A stretch of 64,000 bases of DNA from Polynucleobacter victoriensis (GTDB lineage Bacteria > Pseudomonadota > Gammaproteobacteria > Burkholderiales > Burkholderiaceae): assembly GCF_900187875.1 (NCBI RefSeq), contig NZ_FYEX01000001.1, positions 310,001 to 374,000 on the forward strand. The letters are read 5' to 3'. The notes under the pieces are model-generated. The model was not told where the DNA came from. It was given only the letters and a program-made list of their open reading frames with translations, and made no database searches. Shown one piece after another: positions 16,308-24,863 of this stretch. A program made the translations under genes and the position numbers. The first letter of the stretch is position 1; every line of letters starts with the position of its first letter.

Positions 16308-17246
16308 TTACGCTTTAATGACAGCCATTACCTCGGCCATCGTCGCAGGGTCATAAACGGCTAAACCATTTAAATCACCATTAATACGTTTTGTCATACC
16401 AGCCAAAACTTTGCCAGGACCACACTCAACCACATGAGTCACACCCTGAGTTGCCATGGCTTGAATCGTCTCAACCCAACGAACTGGGGCAGCAGCTTGT
16501 CTTACCAATGCATTCTTGATACTCGCTGGGTCTTTCAAAATGCTGACATCCACGTTATTGATCACATCAATGCTTGGCACTTGGAATGTTTTATCAGCTA
16601 AATAAGCTTCTAGCTTCTCAGAAGCTGGCTTTAACAATGAAGAATGAAATGGCGCCGATACTGGCAATGGCAAGGCACGTTTTGCGCCAGCTGCTTTTGA
16701 TAACTCACAAGCTTTTTCAACACCCGCTCTAGAACCAGCAATCACAACTTGAGCTGGAGCGTTGTAGTTAACAGCTTCGACCACCTCACCAGTAGCAGCT
16801 TGCGCATCAGCACAGGCTTTACGAACTGTATCGTCATCCAAACCTAAAATCGCTGCCATACCGCCTGTTCCAACTGGCACAGCATCTTGCATGGCTTGCG
16901 CACGAAAACGCACCATTGGCACTGCATCTTTAAAAGCAATCACACCAGATGCCACCAAAGCACCGTACTCGCCCAAACTATGACCTGCCATGACAGAAGC
17001 TGTTGGACCACCTGCAGCAATCCATGCACGATAACAAGCAACGCCGGCAGTCAACATCACTGGCTGCGTATTGGTTGTTAATGACAACGCTTCAGCAGGA
17101 CCTTCGGCAATTAATTTAGCAACATCTTCACCCAAGGCTTCTGATGCTTCATCCAATGTTCTTTTAACTTCAGCGTTATCGCCCCAAGCATTCAACATAC
17201 CAACCGCTTGAGAACCTTGACCTGGGAATACAAATGCAAATTTCAT
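16308..17246 (-). CDS. fabD: Malonyl-CoA:ACP transacylase
   Basis: A 312-aa protein with N-terminal FVFPGQGSQ, active-site Ser90 in AGHSLGEYGAL, and catalytic His in SAPFHSSLL. It loads malonyl groups on the acyl carrier protein. AGGA lies about 8 nt before the ATG. It lies between fabH and fabG on the same strand, the standard order. Confidence 0.96.
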   Translation of the reverse strand: MKFAFVFPGQGSQAVGMLNAWGDNAEVKRTLDEASEALGEDVAKLIAEGPAEALSLTTNTQPVMLTAGVACYRAWIAAGGPTASVMAGHSLGEYGALVASGVIAFKDAVPMVRFRAQAMQDAVPVGTGGMAAILGLDDDTVRKACADAQAATGEVVEAVNYNAPAQVVIAGSRAGVEKACELSKAAGAKRALPLPVSAPFHSSLLKPASEKLEAYLADKTFQVPSIDVINNVDVSILKDPASIKNALVRQAAAPVRWVETIQAMATQGVTHVVECGPGKVLAGMTKRINGDLNGLAVYDPATMAEVMAVIKA

Positions 17247-17276
17247 GAAATATCCTGTAGTGTCTTTTTTTATTTT

Positions 17277-18287
17277 TTAATATTTAACCACTGCTGCAGC
17301 CCATGTGAAACCACCGCCCACACCTTCCATCAAAAGATGTTGGCCACGCTTAACTTGACCCGCACGAATCGCTGTATCCAAAGCCAATGGAATAGATGCA
17401 GCAGATGTGTTGCCGTGATCTTGCACAGTCACCACCACATTGTCACGGGAGATGCCTAACTTTTTAGCAGTACCTTCCATGATGCGAATGTTTGCTTGAT
17501 GCGGAATTAGCCAATCAATATCAGCTGGTGTTAAGTTAGCCGCAGTTAAAACTTCTTGCGCTACTTGATCAAGAACTTTTACCGCCAACTTAAAGACTGC
17601 CTGACCATCCATTTCTAAGAAAGCTGAACCTTGTAAGGCACCTTTATCGGTTCTACCTGGCACACATAAAATACTACGATGGCTACCATCTGCATGCATC
17701 GCTGTTGCCAAGATACCTGGCTCAGCGCTTGCACCAACCACCACTGCACCAGCACCATCACCAAATAAAACACAAGTACCACGATCTTTAAAGTCGAGAA
17801 TACGAGAGAATGTTTCAGCACCAACAATCAACACTTTTTTGTACATGCCACTACGGATAAAGTTATCCGCCACAGCTAGTGAATAAGCAAAACCAGAACA
17901 CACCGCTTGCACATCAAATGCTGCACAACCATTGGTGATGCCTAACTTGTCTTGCAATACACATGCTGTACTTGGGAAGCCTCCCAAGTTGTCTGGCGTT
18001 GATGTTGCCAAAATAATTAGATCGATCTCACTTGCATCAATGCCTGCTGCTTCAATCGCTTTTTGTGAAGCTTTGAGTGCTAAATCACTTGTTAACTCAT
18101 TATCTGCAGCAAAGTGGCGCGCACTGATACCGCTGCGAGAAAAAATCCACTCATCACTGGTCTCAATACCATCCTTTGCCAACATCTCTGTGATCTTGGC
18201 ATTACTCACTTTATTAGCCGGCAAGTAACTGCCCGTGCCTAGAATTTTTGAATAAATTTTTGTTGTATTTGTAGATTGGGTCATCAT
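17277..18287 (-). CDS. fabH: 3-oxoacyl-[ACP] synthase III
   Basis: A 336-aa ketoacyl synthase III with Cys130 (QAVCSGFAYSL), His in PHQANIRIME and Asn in DHGNTSAASIP, the complete triad. It starts fatty acid synthesis by condensing acetyl-CoA with malonyl-ACP. Two ATGs stand in tandem; the second (18284) has the better spacing to AAGG. It follows plsX by 5 bp. Confidence 0.96.
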   Translation of the reverse strand: MMTQSTNTTKIYSKILGTGSYLPANKVSNAKITEMLAKDGIETSDEWIFSRSGISARHFAADNELTSDLALKASQKAIEAAGIDASEIDLIILATSTPDNLGGFPSTACVLQDKLGITNGCAAFDVQAVCSGFAYSLAVADNFIRSGMYKKVLIVGAETFSRILDFKDRGTCVLFGDGAGAVVVGASAEPGILATAMHADGSHRSILCVPGRTDKGALQGSAFLEMDGQAVFKLAVKVLDQVAQEVLTAANLTPADIDWLIPHQANIRIMEGTAKKLGISRDNVVVTVQDHGNTSAASIPLALDTAIRAGQVKRGQHLLMEGVGGGFTWAAAVVKY

Positions 18288-18292
18288 GAGCC

Positions 18293-19342
18293 TTAGCTTT
18301 GAGTACCTGTATGTTGACCATCTGTGGCTTGCGCTATTTGCGTCACCACAAATGCCTCTGCAACTTTACCCACCATGTTATTTTTAGCACCCTCGTAGGC
18401 GCGACGCAAGGCGGTCATGAATGCCTTCTTGTCAGCAGAACCATGACTCTTCATCACCAATCCACGCAAACCTAGCAAAGCCGCACCGTTGTAGTTGCGA
18501 TGATCAACGCGACGCTTAAATCTCATGAGCACTGGCATCGCTACCAAAGCCATCAACTTAGTCAACCAACTGCGACCGAACTCTTGCTTGATGAATCCAG
18601 AAATCATGTAAGCCAAACCTTCACTGGTTTTTAATGCCACATTACCCACAAAGCCATCACAAACAACAATGTCTGTGGTGCCTTTAAAAATGTCATTACC
18701 TTCAACGTTGCCGTAAAAGTTAAGAGAGCTATTACGTAATAGTTCTGCAGCTTCTTTCACGACCTGATTACCCTTGATGACTTCTTCACCAATATTTAAT
18801 AAACCAATACTTGGATTAGCAATGCCATCCACGGCACGCGCCATGACGTCTGCCATTTGAGCAAATTGCAATAAATGCACTGCTTCACAATCTGCATTAG
18901 CACCCAAATCAAGCACTATCGTGCCACGACCTAATTGGTTAGGCATCATCGCCGCAATCGCAGGACGATCAATACCATCTAAAGTTTTAAGTACGTAACG
19001 AGAGATCGCCATCAAGGCGCCCGTGTTACCTGCAGAAATTGCTGCTTGGGCCAAGCCCTCTTTCACTTGCTCAGCAGTAATACGCATCGAGGAGTCTTTT
19101 TTACGACGCAAAGCCACTTCGATCGGGTCATCCATTTCTACAACTTCTGATGCGTGGACGACCGTGATCCTCTCCTTGATAGCTGGAGATACTTTAGCCA
19201 ACGCCTGATTAATTAGATCAGCGTTGCCGACAAGTCTTATGTGTAAATCTGGCAACTCGGCCAGAAGCTCTGTGCTGGCGGGTACTGTGACCACTAGACC
19301 GTGGTCTCCACCCATTGCATCAACTGCTAGCGTGACGCTCAT
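18293..19342 (-). CDS. plsX: Phosphate acyltransferase PlsX
   Basis: A 349-aa protein starting MSVTLAVDAMGGDHG, the PlsX signature, with SAGNTGALM further on. PlsX makes acyl-phosphate from acyl-ACP for glycerolipid synthesis by PlsY. It lies between rpmF and fabH. A 6-bp hairpin (TTCTTG-TTT-CAAGAA, 19348-19362) directly precedes the start, and a terminator-like hairpin stands between it and rpmF, so expression may be attenuated relative to the ribosomal gene. The C-terminus extends slightly beyond the core fold (ATDGQHTGTQS). Confidence 0.95.
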   Translation of the reverse strand: MSVTLAVDAMGGDHGLVVTVPASTELLAELPDLHIRLVGNADLINQALAKVSPAIKERITVVHASEVVEMDDPIEVALRRKKDSSMRITAEQVKEGLAQAAISAGNTGALMAISRYVLKTLDGIDRPAIAAMMPNQLGRGTIVLDLGANADCEAVHLLQFAQMADVMARAVDGIANPSIGLLNIGEEVIKGNQVVKEAAELLRNSSLNFYGNVEGNDIFKGTTDIVVCDGFVGNVALKTSEGLAYMISGFIKQEFGRSWLTKLMALVAMPVLMRFKRRVDHRNYNGAALLGLRGLVMKSHGSADKKAFMTALRRAYEGAKNNMVGKVAEAFVVTQIAQATDGQHTGTQS

Positions 19343-19359
19343 TAAGATTCTTGTTTCAA

Positions 19360-19388
19360 GAAAAAAGCGGCCACTTCAGGTGCCGCTT
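19360..19388 (-). terminator. Attenuator-like hairpin between rpmF and plsX
   Basis: Minus strand: AAGCGGC (19382-19388) and GCCGCTT (19365-19371) with a 10-nt loop, followed by a T6 run. It stands 21 bp after the rpmF stop codon inside an otherwise co-directional operon, so it is probably partial. Confidence 0.65.
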
Positions 19389-19408
19389 GATCTTTTCCTA
19401 GAAGGATA

Positions 19409-19588
19409 TTAGTCGTTCTTAGTCTTAACAACTTTACGACCACGGTAGTAGCCGTTTGGGCTAACGTGGTGGCGCAAATGAGCTTCACCAGTCGTTGGCT
19501 CAACTGCCAATGAAGGTGTAGACAAGAAGTCATGCGCACGGTGCATGCCACGCTTTGACGGTGATTTTTTATTCTGTTGAACAGCCAT
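19409..19588 (-). CDS. rpmF: 50S ribosomal protein L32
   Basis: A 59-aa basic protein reading MAVQQNKKSPSKRGMHRAHD at the start and ending NGYYRGRKVVKTKND. Both segments are diagnostic of bL32. No zinc-binding cysteines are present, so this is the Cys-free form. AGGAG lies 7 nt before the ATG. The yceD-rpmF-plsX order is conserved in proteobacteria and links ribosome and membrane synthesis. Confidence 0.96.
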   Translation of the reverse strand: MAVQQNKKSPSKRGMHRAHDFLSTPSLAVEPTTGEAHLRHHVSPNGYYRGRKVVKTKND

Positions 19589-19627
19589 GTTTTTACTCCT
19601 AAACGAATCCGAGATTCTAGCACAAAG

Positions 19628-20227
19628 TCATTGTTTTTTGAGCTTTTCTAGGACTGCAAATGGGTTGGGCTTCTTAATAATGATCTCTTCAGACCCCGAT
19701 TGAAGGGTTTTCGCCACTTTTTGCAGGTCAGTTGGCCGGCATTCCCCAATCGGGTGCCTAGCTGCCAAAGGTAGACTTAAGAGCAATTCTTCCTCAATAG
19801 TTTCCAATAAATTGAAGGTGTCTGAGGACACCAAAGCATCCTCAGAGTCTTGATTTTCCTCATCAAAATCCCAAGCCTCAGCCTCTTCTTCAGTCTCAAA
19901 TAAGATGTAATCCCTGTCTGAATCTAATGACTCCATATAAGGCTGCAGACATGCCTGGCAAGTTAACGGCAGATCGAGAGCCAACCGTAAGTGCATGTAT
20001 TGCAAGGGAATTCCCCCTAAACGCTCTTCAAACCAAGTGCTCATCTCCCAATGAACTTCAGATGGCTTTAAATTGCCCCCAGCAGTGATTTCCTGCAACA
20101 ATCTTGGAAAGTGAGATAGTTCGAGCGCCCCCTGACCAACATAAGTCACTCCAGACCTCATATCAACAGATTGAAGGTCTTTGGGATTATTCGGCAAAAT
20201 GTGGGGTGTCGTATTTTTTGAATTCAT
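19628..20227 (-). CDS. yceD: YceD family protein (DUF177)
   Basis: A 199-aa acidic protein with the DUF177 core: CQACLQPYMESLD (paired cysteines), an acidic central block, and a C-terminal NPFAVLEKLKKQ. YceD is linked to 23S rRNA accumulation and is nearly always found upstream of rpmF, as here (39 bp). I start it at the ATG at 20227; a longer frame runs antisense through maf but has no homology sense. There is no Shine-Dalgarno. Instead TATGCT lies six bases before the ATG, suggesting a leaderless transcript. Confidence 0.92.
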   Translation of the reverse strand: MNSKNTTPHILPNNPKDLQSVDMRSGVTYVGQGALELSHFPRLLQEITAGGNLKPSEVHWEMSTWFEERLGGIPLQYMHLRLALDLPLTCQACLQPYMESLDSDRDYILFETEEEAEAWDFDEENQDSEDALVSSDTFNLLETIEEELLLSLPLAARHPIGECRPTDLQKVAKTLQSGSEEIIIKKPNPFAVLEKLKKQ

Positions 20228-20233
20228 ACCGAA

Positions 20234-20239
20234 AGCATA
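20234..20239 (-). promoter_or_regulatory. Candidate leaderless -10 box of yceD
   Basis: Minus-strand TATGCT ends six bases before the yceD ATG. It fits in the 13-bp gap to the divergent maf start. TTGGGC at 20257-20262 would be a weak -35 at 17 bp. Confidence 0.4.
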
Positions 20240-20240
20240 A

Positions 20241-20879
20241 ATGAGTGCCGCTCCTAGCCCAAGTAATTTATCGAATAACTTAGCCAATCCATCTGCCAAA
20301 GAGACAAAAACTTTGATTTTGGCCTCCACATCTAAATACAGAAAAGAGTTATTGGGTCGACTAGGCTTACCTTTTGAAACGATTTCCCCTGAAGTGGATG
20401 AAACCCCACTTCCTAAAGAAACCCCAGAATTAATTGCAGTTCGATTAGCCCAAGCCAAAGCTTTGGCGATTTCTTTAGAGAATCCCAATGCTTATGTGAT
20501 TGGTTCAGACCAAGTGGTCGACTTGCACGGTGCTGCGATGGGCAAACCAGGGGATCACGATCGCGCCATGGCACAACTACAAATTTTGCGTGGTCAAACT
20601 GTCAAGTTTCATACTGCCGTTTGCTTAGCTCATGGCGGCCAAGCAAAAACAGTGAATGTGATTACCGAAGTTAAATTCAGAGAACTCAAAGACTCTGTTT
20701 TAGAAGCCTACCTATTAGCAGAGACACCTTATGACTGTGCAGGCAGTGCTAAGTCTGAGGGTTTAGGCATTTGCTTACTAGAACACGTGCGCAGTGACGA
20801 CCCAACTGCATTGATTGGTTTGCCATTGATTGCAGTGTGCTCCTTGCTGCGTGAAGCAGGTTTCTCAATTCCTGCATAA
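20241..20879 (+). CDS. maf: Maf-like nucleoside triphosphate pyrophosphatase
   Basis: A 212-aa protein. The Maf core starts at TLILASTSKYRKELL (about residue 24), followed by SPEVDETP, GSDQVVDLHG, a KFHTAVCLAH segment and AGSAKSEGLG. Maf proteins hydrolyse dTTP/UTP or modified nucleotides such as m7GTP. The Gln in GSDQV plus LHG is typical of the YceF-like m7GTP branch, so the substrate is probably m7GTP (inferred). The N-terminal 23 residues precede the conserved fold; a TTG nearer the core has no better ribosome site. The start codon is 13 bp from the divergent yceD start. Confidence 0.9.
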   Translation: MSAAPSPSNLSNNLANPSAKETKTLILASTSKYRKELLGRLGLPFETISPEVDETPLPKETPELIAVRLAQAKALAISLENPNAYVIGSDQVVDLHGAAMGKPGDHDRAMAQLQILRGQTVKFHTAVCLAHGGQAKTVNVITEVKFRELKDSVLEAYLLAETPYDCAGSAKSEGLGICLLEHVRSDDPTALIGLPLIAVCSLLREAGFSIPA

Positions 20880-20901
20880 CCACTTTTATAAGACTTCAAT
20901 C

Positions 20902-21669
20902 ATGGCAGGCATTCTTTACCTAATCCCTAATACGCTTGGCGACGATGCGCGCGAAGATCAGTTGTCATCCGTCTTACCCAAAGACACTATCTATCAAGCA
21001 TCGCAACTACGTTACTGGATTGTTGAAAATGCAAAAACTGCTCGCGCTTTATTGAAAGCAGTTGGCACGCAGTCGCCACTCATCTGCCCCATGCAAGAAA
21101 TGCAGATGTCTGAGTGGCGTGGCCCAGGCAAACAACAAGCGGGTAAAGAAGTGGAGAGTTTAAAAACAATGTTGCAACCACTTCTTGACGGTCACGATAT
21201 GGGGCTCATGTCTGAAGCAGGATTACCTGCAATTGCAGACCCAGGCTCTGACGTGGTGAAGATGGCTCATCAAATGGGCATCACAGTACGAGCATTGGTA
21301 GGTCCCAGCTCTCTATTGCTTGCCTTGATGTCTTCAGGCATGAATGGTCAAAGCTTTGCTTTTCATGGTTACCTGCCAGTTAACAATGCTGAGAAAGCAA
21401 CTGCACTTAAGCAACTTGAACAAGAGTCTAAGAAAAAACGTCAAACTCAACTTTGGATTGAAACCCCCTATCGCAATAGCGCCATGATTGAAACCATGCT
21501 GCAATCATTGCAAGGCTCTACGCAAATGTGCGTGGCAGCAGATTTAAGCTTGCCAACAGAATGGGTGAAATCTCAAACAGTCTCAGAGTGGCAAGCCAGC
21601 CTCAAAAAAGAATCCGACCTCTTGCAAGCGCTTCACCAAAGACCAGCTGTTTTTTTGATGCTTGCATAA
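20902..21669 (+). CDS. SAM-dependent methyltransferase, tetrapyrrole-methylase family (RsmI-like)
   Basis: A 255-aa protein with the GMSEAGLPAIADPGSD-type motif and LVGPSSLLLALMSSGMNGQ, signatures of the RsmI/CobA-type methylase fold. RsmI methylates the ribose of 16S rRNA C1402. This protein is a shorter paralogous form commonly found next to maf in Burkholderiales, and its exact substrate is not established. I use the ATG at 20902, giving MAGILYLIPNTLG; an upstream in-frame start would overlap maf by 50 bp and add residues unlike the family. Confidence 0.88.
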   Translation: MAGILYLIPNTLGDDAREDQLSSVLPKDTIYQASQLRYWIVENAKTARALLKAVGTQSPLICPMQEMQMSEWRGPGKQQAGKEVESLKTMLQPLLDGHDMGLMSEAGLPAIADPGSDVVKMAHQMGITVRALVGPSSLLLALMSSGMNGQSFAFHGYLPVNNAEKATALKQLEQESKKKRQTQLWIETPYRNSAMIETMLQSLQGSTQMCVAADLSLPTEWVKSQTVSEWQASLKKESDLLQALHQRPAVFLMLA

Positions 21670-21726
21670 GCGAAGCAAGAAAATCCAATTGGTAGTAAGC
21701 TAGTTCCCAATACATAAGGGGGCATC

Positions 21727-22299
21727 ATGATTGGGGCTTTTCGCACTTTTAGAAGTTTATGCATCGCCACATCCCTACTGATGTTTTTACCCAGCACCGT
21801 CAATGCTTGGGATATGGTCGGCAAAAAATCAATTTACTTGCATGATCAAACGGGCGCAAAAATACACACTGGATCAATCACCTTGAAACCTGATGGCTCA
21901 AAAGTGAGCTATACGATTGATTGGGATCACAAGTTGATGAAAGACCACTTCTTATCCATGCGTGAATTCAAATGCGTCGAAGGTCAGGTGGAGATTCTTT
22001 GCCAAGTTCCCTACCCTTACAAAAACCCTCAAAGCTTTGACAAAAATAATTACCAGTGGCTTGAGCACTCACTACTCTTCATGTTCAAAACTCCGAAGAA
22101 TTTTGGTGCTGTTTTATGGAATGGTATTTATTTCAAATTGGAATTGGGTGCAAATGGTTTCAGAGGCGAACCTCAAGCCATTGACCTCAACCTGATTGCA
22201 GCGCCGCCAGATAAATTAGATGTGCCACCTTATGGCATAGGCGAGCGAAACCCTATTGAAAAAGGTGCGCGTTGGTTTACGCACCTAACGATTGAGTAG
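21727..22299 (+). CDS. Secreted protein of unknown function
   Basis: A 190-aa protein not recognised beyond its targeting. The N-terminal signal peptide (about 1-27) has a hydrophobic core CIATSLLMFLP and a cleavage site after VNA, so it should be periplasmic. The mature part is beta-rich with two cysteines (FKCVEGQVEILC) that could form a disulfide, and many aromatic residues. AAGGGGG 5 nt upstream is a strong ribosome binding site. It is convergent with sppA with a 2-bp gap, and a 14-bp palindrome covers both stop codons. Confidence 0.75.
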   Translation: MIGAFRTFRSLCIATSLLMFLPSTVNAWDMVGKKSIYLHDQTGAKIHTGSITLKPDGSKVSYTIDWDHKLMKDHFLSMREFKCVEGQVEILCQVPYPYKNPQSFDKNNYQWLEHSLLFMFKTPKNFGAVLWNGIYFKLELGANGFRGEPQAIDLNLIAAPPDKLDVPPYGIGERNPIEKGARWFTHLTIE

Positions 22300-22312
22300 C
22301 CTTAATTAAGGC
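22299..22312. repeat. Perfect palindrome over convergent stop codons
   Basis: GCCTTAATTAAGGC is a perfect 14-bp palindrome spanning the end of the secreted-protein gene and the sppA stop codon. A second hairpin, AGGTGCG/CGCACCT with a 10-nt loop (22263-22286), lies just before it within the coding end. No T tract follows either one. Confidence 0.55.
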
Positions 22313-23237
22313 GTGGACTACTCATCACTTTAGCCACACTCTCACCCATCGCAGCCCCAAAACGCTTGGCCACTCTCTCAGCAAGATTGTCTTTCATGGT
22401 GTAGTCAACCACTTCAGGCGCTTTAAATACTTCACGAGCAACACCATCAACAGTACCTAGTGCATCTGTAAGACCCAACTCAACACTTTTCGCTCCATTC
22501 CACACCAAACCAGAAAACATTTCTGGAGTTTCTTTTAAGCGATCTCCACGACCATCACGCACCACCTTGATAAATTGCTGATGAACTTCAGACAGCATTT
22601 CTTGAACGAAAGCTTTTTGCTTAGGATCTTCTTTGCTAAACGGATCTAATAAAGCCTTATTTTTTCCTGCCGTAATAGCGCGACGCTCAATACCTAATTT
22701 ATCCATAAGACCAGTCACACCGAAACCATTCATGATCACACCCACCGATCCAACCAAACTGGCTTTATCAACAAAAATCTTATCGCCTGCAACTGCTACG
22801 TAATAACCACCTGAAGCGCAGATTTCTTCAACAACTACGTGCAATGGTTTTTCTGGATATTTGGCACGTAAGCGCAAAATTTCATCATGAATAATCCCTG
22901 ACTGCACAGGTGAGCCGCCCGGACTATTGATACGCAAAATAACGCCAACGCTTTCATGACTTTCAAAAGCGGCTTTCAGCGAGGCATTGATGGCATCAGC
23001 ACTGGCTTTTGAATCAGGCGCGATTTCACCTTGCAAATCAACCAAGGCGGTGTGCTTACCCAAAGCAGACTTACCACCCCAATCTAGATCAAATAGATTA
23101 ATAGCCACACCAACAAAAACCACCAAAGTCATCAAGCGCACTGCCGTTCTCCAACGACGTCCTCGACGTTGCTCTTTGAGGTTCTCTAACAATAGGTGTT
23201 CTAGGGCTTGGCGTTCCCAGACTTTTTCATCTGACAT
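22302..23237 (-). CDS. sppA: Signal peptide peptidase, S49 family (short SppA)
   Basis: A 311-aa membrane-anchored protease. A cytosolic basic N-terminus (RRGRRWR) precedes a single helix at about 32-50. The catalytic Ser142 is in CASGGYYVAVAGDK, and the paired Lys lies in TAGKNKALLDPF (192 or 194). It degrades cleaved signal peptides in the inner membrane. This is the half-length form (as in Bacillus), not the duplicated E. coli form. AAAAGG lies 6 nt before the ATG. Confidence 0.92.
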   Translation of the reverse strand: MSDEKVWERQALEHLLLENLKEQRRGRRWRTAVRLMTLVVFVGVAINLFDLDWGGKSALGKHTALVDLQGEIAPDSKASADAINASLKAAFESHESVGVILRINSPGGSPVQSGIIHDEILRLRAKYPEKPLHVVVEEICASGGYYVAVAGDKIFVDKASLVGSVGVIMNGFGVTGLMDKLGIERRAITAGKNKALLDPFSKEDPKQKAFVQEMLSEVHQQFIKVVRDGRGDRLKETPEMFSGLVWNGAKSVELGLTDALGTVDGVAREVFKAPEVVDYTMKDNLAERVAKRFGAAMGESVAKVMSSPRLN

Positions 23238-23300
23238 GTGATGCCTTTTTTATTTTCAGTGTTGTTAGTAATTAATGAGTATGTGAGAGCTTAATCTTTT

Positions 23301-23966
23301 TTAGGCGTTTCCTGCCAACCAATCAGATAGTTCTGAGACATTATTGACACACACCAAGGGGTTCTCAGTCTTGAGCACATGCTCTGGGTGAGCACCGTAA
23401 GTCACAGCAACCGCATCAGCACCAGCATTATTGGCCATCAACAAATCATGAGTGGTGTCGCCAATCATGAGCATTCTGTCCATGGGCACCATCAATGATT
23501 CAGATAACTCAATCAACATAGCCGGATGAGGCTTAGAGAAAGTTTCATCAGCTGTGCGGGTGTCATCAAATAAATCTTCAAGCGCATGAAAGCCTAATGA
23601 GCGATCCAAAACTTTGCGACTTTTACCTGTGGCAACCGCCAATAAATGACCCTTGTCTTTAAGACCATAAAGTAAATCTCTGGCGCCCTCAAATAAACTG
23701 AGCTCATGATCCTTGCTCAAATAATGAAAACGAAAACGATCAATGAGCTTGTAGTGGTCGTCAACAGATACCGTCGGACAAGCCTTGCGCAACGACTCCT
23801 GAATACCCAAACCAATCACATGGCTTGCCATTGAATCATCGGGCACTGGCAAAGCTAAATCTCGGCAAGCATCCTGTATGCATTTCACAATCGTCGGAGT
23901 GGAATCCATCAGGGTTCCATCCCAATCCCAAACGATCAGCTCGTAACGCAGTGAAGTTGATGACAT
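23301..23966 (-). CDS. HAD-family phosphatase, phosphoglycolate phosphatase-like
   Basis: A 221-aa HAD hydrolase with the nucleophile motif VWDWDGTLMDS (Asp14, Asp16), motif II ATGKSRKVLD and motif III/IV MLMIGDTTHDLLMA. The cap domain is the helical C1 type of Gph/PGP enzymes. The substrate is not certain: phosphoglycolate or another small phosphate ester. It follows the FAH-family gene by 2 bp with no ribosome binding site, suggesting coupled translation. In related genomes such a HAD gene often lies beside rluC and sppA. Confidence 0.88.
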   Translation of the reverse strand: MSSTSLRYELIVWDWDGTLMDSTPTIVKCIQDACRDLALPVPDDSMASHVIGLGIQESLRKACPTVSVDDHYKLIDRFRFHYLSKDHELSLFEGARDLLYGLKDKGHLLAVATGKSRKVLDRSLGFHALEDLFDDTRTADETFSKPHPAMLIELSESLMVPMDRMLMIGDTTHDLLMANNAGADAVAVTYGAHPEHVLKTENPLVCVNNVSELSDWLAGNA

Positions 23967-23968
23967 AT

Positions 23969-24844
23969 TTAAATGACAGGATTTTCTAAAACGCCAATAC
24001 CGTCAATTTGAATCTTGACACTATCGCCTTTTTTCAAGAAACGTGGCGGCTTAAACCCCATCCCAACACCACTAGGCGTTCCAGTCGCAATCACGTCACC
24101 CGGATAGAGAGTCATACCAGCAGAAATAGACTCAATCACTGTAGGAATGTCAAAAATCATTTGATTGGTATTGCCATCCTGGCGTAACTCGCCATTTACC
24201 CAGCACTGAATCTTGGTATTTTTTTCATTAATCTCATCCGCAGAGACCAACCAAGGGCCCATTGGGCAGAAGGTATCAAAGCTCTTACCAATATGAAACT
24301 GCACATGCTTGGCTTGCACATCACGCGCACTCACATCATTAATGATCGTGTAACCCCACACGTGCTTCATAGCATCCGCTTTGCTGATGGCTTTGCCTTT
24401 TTTTGCAATCACCACAGCCAACTCCGCCTCGTAATCCATCTCTTGGGTAGCCGCAGGATGGCTATCGATTCCCATGCGCGAGGCAATCACAGTCTCTGGC
24501 ACCTTACTAAATACCACAGGATGTTTTGGTAGATTTGACATAGATCCTTGCGCCTCGCCCAACTTGCTATCTTTAATTTCTTTAACGTGATCCAGGTAGT
24601 TTTTACCCACACAAAAGATATTTCTTCTTGGCTTTGGAATTGGAGCAAGTAAACAGACCTCTTTCAATGCAACTGCCTGCCCCATAGCGGGCAAGGTCTG
24701 TCCCTCAGCCATCATCTCAATGATGCTAAGCGCGCCACGTTGCGCAGCTTCTTTGCTCAATTGATACGGCGTGACTGTTTGTAAATCATTAGACACAACA
24801 CCCACGTATTGATCAGACTTGTATTGATATGTAGCTAATTTCAT
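23969..24844 (-). CDS. Fumarylacetoacetate hydrolase family protein
   Basis: A 291-aa protein with an N-terminal small domain and the FAH catalytic domain. Key pieces are NIFCVGKNYLDH, MDYEAELAVVI (metal-binding Glu pair), YTIINDVSARDVQ, GKSFDTFCPMGPW and IATGTPSGVGMGF. Family members include hydratases, acylpyruvate hydrolases and oxaloacetate decarboxylases; sequence alone does not decide. GGAGA lies about 7 nt before the ATG. It has an A-rich leader with a 16-bp direct repeat. It separates rluC from the HAD phosphatase. Confidence 0.88.
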   Translation of the reverse strand: MKLATYQYKSDQYVGVVSNDLQTVTPYQLSKEAAQRGALSIIEMMAEGQTLPAMGQAVALKEVCLLAPIPKPRRNIFCVGKNYLDHVKEIKDSKLGEAQGSMSNLPKHPVVFSKVPETVIASRMGIDSHPAATQEMDYEAELAVVIAKKGKAISKADAMKHVWGYTIINDVSARDVQAKHVQFHIGKSFDTFCPMGPWLVSADEINEKNTKIQCWVNGELRQDGNTNQMIFDIPTVIESISAGMTLYPGDVIATGTPSGVGMGFKPPRFLKKGDSVKIQIDGIGVLENPVI

Positions 24845-24863
24845 TTTGTCTCCAGCTTTATTG

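Noticed and set aside
19342..19623. 93-aa frame overlapping rpmF on the same strand
   Set aside because: It is a different frame from the real L32 gene (19409-19588), which has a good ribosome site and unmistakable L32 sequence.
20228..20488. Long N-terminal extension of yceD through maf
   Set aside because: The extra 87 residues are antisense to the conserved maf core. The ATG at 20227 gives the family length.
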